Positions 11,395 through 24,378 are shown, counted from the first letter of the stretch. The stretch is 64,000 nucleotides of DNA from Sycobia sp. Sy_11 (GCA_018907035.1 JACCIC010000022.1:4707001-4771000); one strand, 5' to 3'. Numbers and translations are program-made. The notes: generated by a model from the letters alone, not told the origin.

Positions 11395-12200
11395 ATTTTT
11401 GTACCACAAAGTGGTCGCCTTTCACATTTCTGCCGGAAGTCCGTCAGGTCCTGGTGCCTTGTTATTTTTCAGAGAGCGCACTGCTCTGTTTAGCTCCTCT
11501 CTTCTGAAGGGCGGTGCCTCAGGACCCTCGGAAGCTCATCCCCTCATTTGGGGATATTTTCATAGGCATATTTTCATGGAACATGCCTAATTCACGGGTT
11601 ATGATTTTGTACCCCAAGCCCCATGGATCATTGTTCAGATCTTCTCCCAACTTTTTTCAGCATGGCTGTTTACTAGCTTTGATGGCTCGCTTTAGAGTCT
11701 TCTTCGCCGTTAGATGTTAGACGATCCTAAAAGCGGCATCACCGTCGCGCCTTTGAACCCTTTAGTCTGCGTGGCGCAGCCGCAGGCATTGCCGCTGCAG
11801 CTCCGCAATTTCGTCCGTCCACCAATAAGTCGGACGGCGAGCACGACCAGCGAAATTCCTCGGCATCGCTTGCTTGTAGGCTTGGCGGATTAGATGCATT
11901 GTAGCTTACATTGTAGCTTGGTAATTTAACCAGGAGGCGCCGTCCGCGTTCTAGTGCTTGGGAAAACTTCACGAGACCCATCCTCGCGACGATCTATCTG
12001 GCTGGGCGAAGTTTAACCACCACCCTGAATGACGTGGCATTACCAACACGGAAGGTGATATATTGGTGATCACTGGCTGTATAGTCTTCGATCACTCACC
12101 AGTCCCGCACGCGTTCTACCAAAATCTTCATCGCGAAGGATACATCAGGGATGATCTCTCTGTAGCCGGGCCTCCTAAAGGTCGAATATAGTCTCTAGCT
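11395..12200 (-). pseudogene. R1-like LINE fragment (endonuclease end to RT start)
   Basis: The minus strand is readable, with frame changes, as the linker between an AP-type endonuclease and reverse transcriptase. It shows EDYTASDHQYITFRVG (end of the endonuclease), then a Trp/Arg-rich stretch PTYWWTDEIAELQRQCLRLRH, then NNDPWGLGYKI, and near 11440-11470 KAPGPDGLPAE, the start of RT. These are typical of R1/LOA-clade non-LTR elements. Both ends are missing and no single frame stays open over more than about 80 codons, so this is a dead fragment. Confidence 0.75.
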
Positions 12201-14660
12201 TCCGTAACAACTCCGAATACTTAGCTACAACGGCAGAAAGCCCGGAAAACTCTCACTCTACCTTGACAGCTCAACAAGCAATAATGTCTGTTCTGCACGC
12301 GTCTCCCCCCTTCCCCCTCTCTCCAATGGGCCCTGCTCGTTTCAGTCGCTTTTTAGCGCGGCGGCGGCATACGCATACGCTTTCTGCCTATACGGCGCGT
12401 GCGCGCGCATCGGTTCAGGCTCGTTACGTTTGCTTCAATCTTCCTACTGTGGCTTAGTTCGGCGGTACCTCGAAAGAAGGAGAAAATGGCGATTAGTCGC
12501 GAATACGTACAACTTCTTCCGCAGCACCCGGGGCAAAGGCCGTTGCTCGTTGTGACCTTTGTCACATCAGATAATAATTTATTTTATTATATAAACTACT
12601 GTGGATACTAATATTTTCTATCCATTGAATAAAGGTATAAGCAACTACAGATTTTGATATGAAAAGTCTAATAGGGAAACTGAATCTATTAATTTAACCT
12701 TATTCACTTTAACGTTATAAAAAGAATTCTATCGCATATTTTGGCAATGCGTACGTTTTTCATTATACTCCTTTTTTATTTTATCACAGTTCTCTTTTTT
12801 TAGATTTTTATAATTTTTAAAACGTTCACGTATAGTTTCTACATATAATTGTAATATTTTTAAAAGCCCAATACATTTATATTTAAGTCAGCAATTTTTT
12901 TTAATTCAAGTTAATTTGTATAATACCTCCTTTTAGAGTAATTGTACAGATTCAAGAAAAAACTCGATATTTTAGAATTGCCTGAATTTTATACAGCTTC
13001 TATCTATAATATTAATGAATACCTGTTAAGGATTTCGTTTCGCCTCTGGTTGTCCTTTCTTTTTCTCCTCTGTTGCTTTACTCTTTGTTGACAGCATTTC
13101 ACTCAGATTAAACAAACAAATGTTAGTTTAACATTTTAATAAAATACGTGAAAATCCCAATAAAAATTCAGGAAGAACCCCCCTGGGTTCCGGCATCAAA
13201 AATTATAATTTACCAGGTTTTTTTCATAATAACAAAAATAATAACAAAAATAACAAATTTTAAAAAATACTTTAACCCTTAGAGTACCGGAATTTTAAAT
13301 ATTTTTAATGCGTATTGTTTGTATGAAAAAGTGATCATAGATCCCTAATTTTAACCGAAACTGAGACTAAATGTTTACGAGTCGGTGCATGACGCATATG
13401 TGACTCATGCCGGTCCAGGAAGGTAATGCCCATGTTAAATTTTTCATAATTGAAAAAACTATTCTATACGCATGGAAAAGTTTATATATAAGTTTTTTTG
13501 GGTCGTTGATTACGATTTATATATAATAATAATAATTAATTATTTATAATAATTATTATTTATTGCAAATTATTATTAACACCTATAATCATTATTCGGT
13601 ACACAATAGGTGTTTTATAATGGTTTATTTACTGACGCATATATGCGTCATACCCGTACTCGTCACAAGCAGTTACACGAGCATTGACAATGGACAGGAA
13701 AAATAACAACTACTGGTCTTTGCCGTGTTCGTTCAACTTCGCCTCGTTTCCCTTCGTTTGACCTCTTTTTCGCTCACGGGCAATGACCTACTTCTCTGAG
13801 CCCTGATTTGCTCACAGACATTGGCCCGTACTGCAAAATCTATTAACAATTGAACTAAATGAATGTTAATATTTACACATAACTTTTCCTTCTCGATACC
13901 ATGCCACTAATATGAGCAGTCATATCTGGGACACCGTATATATATCTAGCCCAAAACAATAGAGTTACTCATGATTTTCATATGAAAGTCGTTGTAAAAT
14001 ATTTTTATGAACTCTTAATCTTTTATGTCAAAAAATTCTATTCCACTTTTGCTTGAGATTCTGATATCCGAACACATTCTACTTACTCTTTTCGGGATAC
14101 TTTTAAACTTGATACTTTTTCTTTCGTAATTTGGACAGGCAATTCTAATTTCTATATGGACCTTTCAGATGCAGAAGTAAAAAAGTAACAATATTTTCTA
14201 AAAAATTAAAAAAGTTGTTGCTTGCATAAAATTGCCGCCGTATCGACAAAATTTAAGACTGTGTAGAATAAAGTATAAAAAACCAACGAATTTTATCTCT
14301 ATAATTTGATTTTAGAATAAAACTAGCATCGCCCATCTCGACTTCGCCCGAGATAATAATTTAAATGATTTATTAAACAGTTCAATAATATCTATGTAAA
14401 AAGTACTTTATGTATAAATGTGTATTCCTATAGATAATTTTACCTATCGTCGCTTTCGTATAAAAAGCTGTTATCTCGATGTCCGATTCAAAAAGGTAGT
14501 ATTTCGTAGACAGTTTTATTGTTTCAGTTTGATTTGGTACCAGTAACTAAATATTCAAGGTAATTCATTAGAAATACGAAAATAAACACACATGCACACA
14601 CACCCATCTTACACTGATTTGATATTTGGATGATAGAATAATAGAAAGATAGAAAGATAG
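12201..14660. other. Intergenic stretch without supported genes
   Basis: The part 12260-12560 is GC-richer but has no recognisable product. From 12570 on the sequence is AT-rich. It contains an 18-bp palindrome (13633-13650) and a piggyBac-end-like sequence after a TTAA (near 13272). Nothing else can be supported. Confidence 0.5.
13633..13650. repeat. Perfect 18-bp palindrome
   Basis: TGACGCATATATGCGTCA is fully self-complementary. A partial copy (GACGCATATGTGACTCA) lies about 240 bases upstream. It could be a subterminal repeat of a transposon or a chance binding site. Confidence 0.6.
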
Positions 14661-14689
14661 AACTCTGTAGAAGTGGTTTTGAGGCAGCT

Positions 14690-15160
14690 GGACATCGTAT
14701 TCTACCGTCCTAATACAAAACTCCCCATAGATCTTATTACGATATACCTGGACATTGTATTTTACTGCCCGAGCAAAAAACTCATCATAGAAATCGTCCG
14801 GAGATACTCGGGCATCCTATTCTATTGTCCAAATATGAAATTCTCCGTAGTACTTGACCTGCCATAGCTGGCCATAGTATTTTACTGTCTTAGTATGATA
14901 CTACTCATAGATGTCGTCTGGAGATACTTGGACATCGTATTCTGAATATGAAACTCTCTGTAGAAGTCGTCCTGAAGAACTTGGATATTGAGTTTACTGT
15001 GCAAACAGGAAACTCTCCGTAGATCTTGTTCCGATATACCTGGACATTATATTTTACTGTCCGAATAAGAAAGTTACCGTAGAAATCGTCTGGACATACG
15101 TGGACATAGTATTCTATTGTTCAGATACGAAACTCCCGTAGAACTTAGTTCCCCTTAGCA
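14690..15160. repeat. 60-bp minisatellite, about 8 units
   Basis: Units start with GGACATxGTATTxTA at 14690, 14750, 14810, 14870, 14930, 14983, 15042 and 15102. All spacings are 60 except one of 53 and one of 59. Units are diverged (roughly 70-85% alike by eye). Because 60 is divisible by three, each unit reads as a 20-residue repeat. The first three units form an open plus-strand frame (14673-14867), and the consensus is also open on the minus strand (ends ..VEYDVQVSPDDFYGEF). Stops and the 53-base unit break both frames, so present coding is unlikely. Confidence 0.8.
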
Positions 15161-15283
15161 TAGTTTCTTCCCCGTAGAATAGTTTCGGAATTGTTGGTAA
15201 AGTAACTTTTCTTATTTTGCTATCATTTCTTTTGTTCGCTTTAAACAAAAAACATAGTCTATGTAATTTCAAAGATAATAGAG

Positions 15284-15395
15284 AATATATATATATATAT
15301 ATGTGTGTATATATACGTCGCTCTACTTATGCTTCCAAATATTGGTATATATGATATATGATATGATATGATATGATATAATGTGATATGATGAT
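15284..15395. repeat. AT and GATAT simple repeats
   Basis: A (TA)n run lies near 15287-15303, followed by a TATATG stretch and a degenerate ATGAT/GATAT pentamer array (15346-15395). This is ordinary microsatellite sequence. Confidence 0.75.
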
Positions 15396-16376
15396 TGAAT
15401 ATAAGCCCATTTTTTAATATTGTCAATTTGTTAATATTACAAGAATCGCTTTTCAAATGGATTTTTCAAAATAGTTTTCCGATAACTTTTTCAGTTTTCA
15501 TTATGTAATTTTTATAAACTATATAATTACGGTTTAAAAAAATGAATCGGTAAAAGACACATATATTTGTGGGGATCCCTATATATGTTACTTATTAAAA
15601 AATTTGATACTGCTCTGATGGTTAACATATTATAAATATTTACAAATATCAAAAAATACTAAAGTTACAATATTTAATGATATTTTTTACACTTATATCG
15701 ATTTTCTTAAATAAACCCCTAATAAAATTTAGTTATAATAAATTTTTGATACGCACGCACGTATGTACGTACACGCACAAACATACACGCACGAACGTAC
15801 ATATATTTTTATTTGTTCAAAAAATTAACGAACCGAAGTAATTACAAAGGCCACTTATCCAATGCAAAATAAAAATGATGTAAGTAAATATTACTGTGAG
15901 TAAATTTTGTTCAACTAGTAGATATATATATTTGCTTTATTATATATTTTAATAAACATACTTTCAGTGCAGGGATTATTTTTTCAGAATTTCATAATTT
16001 ATTGTGTTATTATTGATTAGAAAATTTAGAACGTTTAATTTTTTTAATTTTGTATCTATCAATCTTATTTCTATTCACAATTCTCCTTTCCTTTTTTTCT
16101 TCTTGATGTGAGATAACTGCCACCTTTTCGATGATTCCCATTGAGAATTATTAATTTAGCTTAATATTTCTTTTTAATTTGTCCATTTAGAATTTTTGCA
16201 AATGAATATTAACTAAGAGCAGAAAATTTGTTTATATTAGAATTAAATAAAAAAATATTTTTATTACATTAAATAATCTAATTACAGTCGATATTGATCC
16301 ATTAAATTTGATTTTTACAGATGAAGGTGAATTACACTTGATGACATACCTAGAGATCTTCTATAAGAATCGATCT

Positions 16377-16452
<76 letters not shown>

Positions 16453-17770
16453 TTCTATTACTTACTCTCATACTCTTGCTTGTTTTCTCCTTTTCACTCT
16501 CTCTGGCTCTTGCTTTCTCTATATGTTGCACACAGATGTATCGAGCGACCAAAACACTAGCGCCGCGCCGTGGTCCGAAATCAACTACGTAACTCCTGCA
16601 AACTTTCCGAAGACCTTTTGTATTTAAAGCCAATGGGGCTTCCTCTGCTTCTCTTTATTATCCTCTGATATGGGGAGTAGAGAGAAGGAGTGGAAACTTC
16701 GCTTTCTTTACCGGGAAAAGGTCATCAAAAATTCTGTCCCGAAATCCTGCCATGTAATTTGCAATATTTTTAGAGGAGTTTCCACTACTTCTCTGTACCC
16801 TCCATACTATTGAACGAGTAACCTCAGAGGGTGTCGCCTCCTTGCGGCCAATTCTGTCCTGAAGTCCTGCCGTGCCGTTGACATGATTTTAGAGGAGTTT
16901 CCATTCTTCACTACTCTCCATACTCTATACATACTCTATACCCTCCATATTATATGGTGTTACTGTCCTATATCGTATATACTGATTACGGGCTGAGATC
17001 ACTGGTATCGAAGATAGCCGCTTCTGATATATTATATATACATTGATATACATGCTTTTGGCTTGCGGTCTGCAAGTGCAACGACTGCAACTCTGCACAT
17101 TGCAATCCTGCAGTTGCCCGATTCTGATGCACAGGTACATAGACTTACGCTGTAGCGTAGCTATATATACATTGACAATCGGATAACTTAAATAAACGAA
17201 TACGCACGCGCCGTAGGTATATATACGCATGGACAGAACCTTTCGCTGATTATTATTGAAATTTTTTCACACACATGAGCTGAGCGAACTCGTTCATTGG
17301 TTTCATATGCCATTATAGGAATTGCATTCATCGCAAAAATAGAGGAAAGTGCATAGTAGAGAAATAAGACAGGCATATTATACAGAATAAGCAAATGAAA
17401 ACGAAACTAATATAATTTGTTTCGAAATAAATAGCGGTTATAAGTAGCTTATCCAGCACAATGTGAAGTGCAACGAACTCTGAGTATAGGTGCATATCTA
17501 TACAATATCTGTGCTTACTATGTTACTGAAGGAATTCGCGTGACAAACGGGGCGCATCTTTTTCGCTCGTTACTCTTGGTATCAGACAGAAAAATACAAG
17601 GACAAAGAGACAAGGAGAGAAGAAGAAAAGTGCGCATTGGCAGTGGAAATAAAAAGAACGTGTGAAAATCGCAGAGTCAGCTGTAAAAAATGATCATATC
17701 CATTGACGGAAAAGAGAAAGAGAAACAGTGAATAAGTGCTTTCAGAGGGGGGTCACCTGGCCCCCCCGAC
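15396..17770. other. Intergenic stretch upstream of PIGH
   Basis: No gene supported. Contents are AT-rich DNA, the CT microsatellite (16379-16442), and GC-neutral sequence from 16550 to 17770 that includes the probable promoter and 5' UTR of PIGH. Two similar blocks (gaggagtttccactactt near 16770 and gaggagtttccattcttc near 16890, each following tcctgccgtg/tcctgccatg) form an imperfect direct repeat about 120 bases apart. Confidence 0.5.
16379..16442 (+). repeat. (CT)n microsatellite
   Basis: About 32 uninterrupted CT units, followed by CT-rich flanks to about 16515. Open frames of alternating Ser/Leu or Arg/Glu over this tract are artefacts. Confidence 0.95.
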
Positions 17771-17780
17771 CTAGTGTCTA

Positions 17781-19722
17781 ATGTCATCGTCGGCTGCGAC
17801 TGCTTTCCAAGAGCCACTGGTGCAACAACAGGAACAATCGACACTGACAACGCTTCGTTTTCGGGGAGTGTCCGGCAACGAGATCAGTTTGCACGAGACG
17901 AAGCATAACAATAACGGGGGCGGTGGCGACGGAAACCAGACCAGTAATAACGGGGCGATCAAGTACGTGCTGAGGGACGTAAGCCGGCGCGGATTCAGTG
18001 GCACCGATCTCGGTCTTCTATGTATGATTCTCTTTTTCTGGACAGTTACGAGATCTTTAATTTGTATCGCCCTTGGCATCGTCGTCCTGATCGCCGCTTT
18101 CAAGAACGCCGTGTTTACGGACAGAACAAGTGAGTCCCCAATTCTTGCAATTCTCATCTCCCCCTCTTGTTATTCCTGTTATGCGATCGCGTCTATACAT
18201 GCCAATTAAAAGTTTTTATTTAATTTGTAAGAATTTCAATCAGTTAGGAATCTGAAGATAAATGTATGCTTTAATCGGTAATAAATTATTTTTAATAAAT
18301 ATTTTAATTTGTTCATAATGTACCTTATTTAAATGTAAATTGAGGTCAATTGATAAAATAATATTTATTGTTATACATAATTTAGTAGTGAAAAACTATA
18401 TAGATGCACAAATTAATCGTGATAGTAGTAAGTGTATAGAAGTAGAATGACTCGCGCGTGCGTGTGCACTGTGTGTATAAGATATATTGTGTATCGTGAA
18501 ACGGTACACAATATAAAAGTTATAGGTATTACGTTATAAATTTTGAAAAATATATTTTGTAGCAAACGAATTACCTATTTATATAGGACATATCTAAGTT
18601 TTTATAATTCAATTAAAATATTAATGTTTAACAAGATTGTAATAAAATAAATATTAAATTTTTGAAATGAAGTATTGTCTCATTAGAGTAATAGTTTAAA
18701 TAAATTTTCAAAAAATATCAATAATTAAAATCTATATTTAATGTTTTTTTTTCTATTTCAAGCTCTGTTGTACTATCTTTCAATTTTTATAACTTTATAG
18801 ATGTTCATTTAGAAAGTCATACGTATATATATAATTATCAAAATAAGTAACTGATATTTTATAACATTAAAATTTTTTTATTCATTATAGTTTATATATA
18901 AGAAATTTACTTGATTCTAAAGTATTTTTTTCTATTAGAGAATTTTAACTTAAACTTTCTTGTCGTTATATAAATACTGTGTTTTATTAGTTACTAAGTA
19001 GAAGCAATATAAAATCAGTTAATTCTACTAAAAAATATATTGACTTCACTTTTTTTTTAAATACAAAATGAAAGACAGGAATTAATTAACAAATTTAATA
19101 AAAAAATCATATATTTTATATAAGATACTACTTTTGTTAGGTCAATCAAAAATATGTCTTAAAAACATTTTTTAATAATATTATTTCTATTTTTTCACTA
19201 GTTTTACTTTCATTGAAGACTATTACTATAATTTGATAGATATTATTCCCAACTATTAATTATAGTAAATTATTATAAAACTAATTTTAGTATTATTTAT
19301 AAGTATCATTTTTAAAATGAATTTTAATAAATTATTTTTAAAAATTACAATTATTATTATAGATACTTTACTATTAGTGGAGTCAGTAGGTGTACATATA
19401 ATCAATCAAAAATCTATTTTTGGTGCTCTTGAGGAATATCTGCCTTGGAACTCTATAAATGATGTTTTCATAAATGAAATTATTTCAGAGGTATTTTAAA
19501 TAACATAAAAATTTTTTTGTTAAAAAGTAAAGAAGTTATAATTTATTTTTATTTTAGCAAAAGGTCTTATATTATTTGACATTTATTATTAAGGAACTTA
19601 CTAGTAATGGAGAGGAACGAATTAGACTGATCCCTTTATTTCAAGATTTAAAACCTGAAAGAAAATGCCTGGAATACATGTACATACACTTAGCAAACTC
19701 CATCGGGAAGACCAGGATATAG
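17781..19722 (+). CDS. PIGH: PIG-H, GPI-GlcNAc transferase subunit H (3 exons)
   Basis: The product is a subunit of the ER complex (PIG-A/C/H/P/Q/Y) that moves GlcNAc to phosphatidylinositol, the first step of GPI-anchor synthesis on the cytosolic face. Exons are 17781-18129, 19363-19490 and 19558-19722, giving 213 residues. Donors are GTGAGT and GTATTT and acceptors TTATAG and TTTTAG; phases match. An in-frame TAG lies at 17772-17774, fixing the start region. Residues 1-75 are a Gln/Asn/Gly-rich tail. Residues about 78-112 are two close hydrophobic segments (GLLCMILFFW, ICIALGIVVLIAAF), the usual PIG-H hairpin. Exons 2-3 give the PIG-H domain: LLLVESVGVHII, FINEIISEQKVLYYL, LIPLFQDLKPERKCLEY. 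Length fits the family (about 190). The last 58 coding bases overlap the next gene in another frame. Confidence 0.93.
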
Positions 19723-20564
19723 AACCCGTATTAACTGTTCCAGGTTCTTATTGGTTATGTCACAAAAAAAATATTTATAAATTTACATTCAAGTTCCACA
19801 GAACAATAAGGTGAATAACTGTTGTAATATATTGTCAATGAAGCAAACTAAATTTTATCTATTTTAGCTATATACTGTAGTAATAAAGTAAAACAATGAT
19901 TTATTCATAAATTTTATCTATGATACAAGCATATAATGTAAATAAAAATGTATGTACTATATATGTCATGAATAAAGCTAAGCTATATATAGATTATAAT
20001 TCAAACTGATAAACATGCTATTGTCAGAAACTTATTGAAATTCATTTCAAATACATATTGTGTAATAAGTGAAAAAACTTAGGCTTTTGTTATATATATA
20101 GAGTATTATTTTATATAATTTTATGTAAATCAATTACTTGTTTTTAGAAATGCGACAGATTTTTCCTACAGCAAGGAGTTAATGAAAATTATTAGAAGAG
20201 TTATTAAGTGGCAGCCAAAAGAAGGGCAACATTTTAGTACAAAGAATCTACTTGTTACCTACAGTATCCTTTTAAGTAAAAAATAAGTATATATAGTACA
20301 AATTGTATTTGTGGCAAATATCGATTGGGTTTCTAACCTAATTTTCTAGACAGGAAATATTTTCATTAAAAATTACATGATCCAGGTTTTCATCTATTTG
20401 TTTTTTCTAGAAAATATTGATACAAATATACAAAATAATCAATGAAATATTCATTATTATCATTATTCTCAGTTTGCCAGTTTCATATTTGAAATAAAAT
20501 AATAAACTTAAATTATCTTTTATGTAACTAGCTGTTTCATATAAATATTTATATTGTTGTTGTC

Positions 20565-20603
<39 letters not shown>

Positions 20604-23600
20604 GCAATATTTTTTAAATAAATGTATTAAAAAATTTTATGTCAAAATGCTAATGTAAAAACAAGTATTAAAAAGTAATTGTTATAACTTTATATTTAAT
20701 ATTAAAAAATCTAGTGCCAAATTTGTTACATGATCTTTCTATTACTTAAATAAATTACTTTTATTGCTTATAAATAATTATTTTCATGAGTACAGAAGTT
20801 ATTTTAATTATACTTGTGTGTGTGTTACATTATATTCATAAATATTTATTATTAAATTATATGCTTGACATTTTAATAGTTATGTACTGATCTTTGCAAT
20901 TGAGTGAGTTTTATAGTATTTTTGTAGTTCATTACTTTATTTTATTATTCACCTAGTATTTGTACAAGTGTTTGAAAATAAATGATTTACATAAGTAAGC
21001 ATAATATTTTCTTAATTCAAAACTCTAAATAGATCATGCGTCATGGACACGCCAGGATAAGATGTTTGCTGTTATGAAATTCTACGATAGACCAGATGCT
21101 ATTGCATTTCCTCACGCATTCATTTTAACAGTTAAAGTTCTGTATTCAGAACAACAGATTGAAGAAGTAATGGGAGCATCAATGTCTAAATCAGACTTTG
21201 AAAATCCAGTGGTAGGCTCTGTAGTGCCAGATAATTGCTCAACAGATTGTTCCATATCTGAAAATTCACCAAAGAATAAAGACGAAATTGTCAGTATGAC
21301 ATCATTAAACGGAGACTTGGACAAAGATGCTTCTTGGTCTTTACGTACTCGATCACGTCTTAAAGATCTAGATATTACCACATCTACAAATTTGGTAACA
21401 AAGTATGTTCTTATATATAGTATTATTTATTCATAATTAATTTTGACACAGGAATTAAATATTAAAAATGATGCAGGTTCACAAAAAATAACTTGTTAGT
21501 TCTATAATTTTATGTATTTGGGCCTGCTTACTTCATACATGATCTTGAAAGTATTTTTATAATATAAGAATTTTAAAATATTCTGAATTTTACAAAAGTT
21601 TTAAGATATTTAAAGTAGATGATGAATAATATTTTGAATTGCTTCAATAAATAATTGATTTATATGAAACATGCTTTTTAACTTTAATTTCAAGGTATTT
21701 ATATTCATTTATTTGATTTGGTATATATGAATTGAACATTCAGCAAACAATGTTAATATAATGGGTTTAAATTATTAGTGATTTTACACTAATATTATAT
21801 AAATTTTATTATTTATAATGCAGATGATATAAAATTGAATTAAAAAAAAAATTGGTAGAATTAAATATCATGACCAAGAATAAATAAAAATATTTTGACC
21901 TTGTAGTTCCATGTGTACATGATATAACAATATTTTGAAACCATTGTGGAACCAGCAGATCTTAAAACTAGAATTCAATTATTTTGTTGATTTATTAATC
22001 AAAAATTAAATATACATATTTATTTTATAATAATCTAATGAAGCATTGCATAGTATAGCTGATATATGCGTTTATGTTATATTTTAGTAATTCAATGGTG
22101 ATAGATCAATGTGAGAATTTAACAACTGACCAGAATAATGAAAAGAATGGTGATGTAGATAGTAGCTGTAATTTTAAAGATATGGATTGTGATTGGCAAT
22201 GTGACCCAACTGAAGAGTCTAAAATAATATCTCAGCAGAATAATTTTGTACATCATGACGAAGACAGCAATTCCAGCACTAGTGCACAATCTGACACAAC
22301 AAGTCTCCCTTATCAATATCTCATTGAAAAAGACATTGAAAGAGAATTAGAAAATTCGCGTAATGCTAAAATGAATCTTGAAGAAGAAAATAATATAGAT
22401 AATAAGACAGGTATAAATGTTATTAATAATATCTGTGATTCTTCTTTCAATAATGATGAAGACAGTGATTCTAAGTCTTCACAAAACTCACAGAAAACTA
22501 ATAAAAGTAAATGTCAACAAGAATCAAAAGATAATGATTCATTGCTACCTCCAGATGTAGTAAATCTTCGTTCATCTGATATAACTGATCTTGTTATGAA
22601 AGGTTTAATGTTTACAATTAGGCAAGATAAGGATACAGTTACCGTTGTAGAACAGAAGACAAAACTTGAAGTTGATGAGGTGCTTGAAAACTCGGAAAAA
22701 GTTGAAAGAAAAGAGGGTGATCCATGCCTTTTGAATTCAAGCTTGCTAAGGATCGAGAAAATGATTAAGCGAATGCAAGAGCCCACTAGTCTTCCAGAAC
22801 AGAGGCATAATGGAATGTGCGATAATGCGCTCGTTTCCTTTATGGATCTAGCTAATGAAATTAATATTGAAACTGAACAAAAGTTGAGTATAGCAGAAGC
22901 AGAAGAAAAAAAAGATATTTGTGAGGATACTGAAACATTTGAAACAACAAACTGTTGGTCACAATTTTTTGGAGACAAAGAAATTTCTAATTCAACTCTT
23001 GAAAATCTTGAAAAAGTTTTAGAAGATTCTAATATGTATTTAAGTGATGAAAATCAAGAAGATGATATGGAATTGAAGATAGAAGATGAAGAGGAAGATA
23101 TTATACCAGAAGCATTAGTTCAACAAACATATTTAAATACTTCTCTGGAATCAATAACAAAAATTCCATCAACAATGGATGGATTTGAGGACTTGCTTAT
23201 GGATGATATAGATCCAAATGATGAGATTATTGATGTAGAAGAAGTTGCAAAAGTTAGTGCACTCAATGAAATAAATTGTGATCTTGCATTAAATGAAAAT
23301 AATTCAATGAAAGATGCATCAAAACTTCCTAAAGTAATATCTAATCAAATTATTACGAATGATCAAATACCACCAGCTTTATTAAAAGCTTTGAAAAATA
23401 AATCCACAATTCATCATTTTAATAATGAAAATAATATAAATCATAGTGAATGTATTGCAGAAAATAACAATAAAGTAAATTTGCAACCTATTGAAATTAA
23501 CATAGAAACAGTTAAAGCAGATATTAATAAAAGTAACATTGAAACTAATGTTTTAAATTCGAAACAATATAATGTTCAAAATAGTCTAGAAAATAATATA

Positions 23601-24116
23601 GAAAGTTCGAAAGAAATTGTATTAAAAAATAATGTAACTTGTGTTATATCTAATTCTACTACAGTTGAAGAAATTACAAAACATCCATTTCTTTGTGAAA
23701 GTGTAAATGATAAAACTCAAAAAACTAGTGTTAAAAGTAATGGTATATCTATTAGTAATTCTAATTCAACAGATAATTTTAGATTAACTCGTTCTAATTC
23801 TAAACTATATATAAAATCAAATGAAATATCAACTCCTAATGGTAAATCATCAAAATTAGAACACTTTATAGAAACCAAAATTAAAACATTATCAGAGAAG
23901 ACATTTCCTAAACACTTAAATCATAAAACAATTATGCGCCAAAAACGAAAAAAAAATCCAAATAATGATTATGCATCAAAATTATATCAAACTATTAGTG
24001 TTAATAAAAGTGAACAAAAAGACACAAAAATAAAAGTTTGGAAATTATTAAATGATTTAAAATATGGTGTTAAAGTAGTTATAGAACGCATGGACGTTGT
24101 GAATACTTCAAGGTAG
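19665..24116 (+). CDS. Unrecognised 890-residue protein overlapping the end of PIGH (4 exons)
   Basis: Exons are 19665-19810, 20148-20275, 21033-21402 and 22088-24116, with donors GTGAAT, GTAAAA and GTATGT. All joins keep one frame, for 890 residues. The ATG has A at -3, and an in-frame TGA lies 9 bases upstream (19656-19658), so the protein cannot begin earlier in this exon. Residues 1-160 look folded (PGSYWLCHKKNIYKFTFKFH, ELMKIIRRVIKWQPKEG, MKFYDRPDAIAFPHAFILTV). Then comes a long Asn/Ser/Glu/Asp-rich disordered stretch with conserved-looking islands (PPDVVNLRSSDITDLVMKGL near 395; an acidic DDMELKIEDEEEDI run near 550) and a basic C-terminus with a short helix (KVWKLLNDLKYGVKVVIERM). No signal peptide or membrane segment is seen. 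Function is not recognised; a nuclear scaffold is one guess. It could continue past AGGTAG at 24112, which also resembles a donor. Confidence 0.75.
20567..20600 (+). repeat. (TTA)n microsatellite
   Basis: About eleven TTA/TAT units inside the second intron of the unrecognised gene. Confidence 0.9.
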
Positions 24117-24372
24117 TATAAAAGCTTGTGCATAAAATTAATTTTTAAATAAGTAATTATGTTAATAAGATAATTTAATTAAAATTTATGTAGATATCAG
24201 TAAACTACGAGAACTATGTATAAAAATTTCGGTATGCTTTAAGCCTAAACTTTTTTATAAATATTATTAAGTGCATGAAAATAGTTTTTTTAAAAAGTTT
24301 ATTTAGATTAAAACTTTCAAATAATGTAATCAAACATGTTAAATTTTTATTTTATCAGTATATAGCATCCAT

Positions 24373-24378
24373 AATAAA
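24373..24378 (+). promoter_or_regulatory. Possible poly(A) signal of the 890-residue gene
   Basis: AATAAA about 255 bases past the stop codon. In DNA this AT-rich the motif is frequent, so support is weak. Confidence 0.3.

Noticed and set aside
14580..15160. CRISPR-like array
   Set aside because: The 60-bp periodicity has no conserved-repeat/variable-spacer pattern. Units are diverged along their whole length.
16308..16633. Open frames over the CT tract on both strands
   Set aside because: They are Ser/Leu and Arg/Glu runs produced by the microsatellite, with no recognisable flanking protein.
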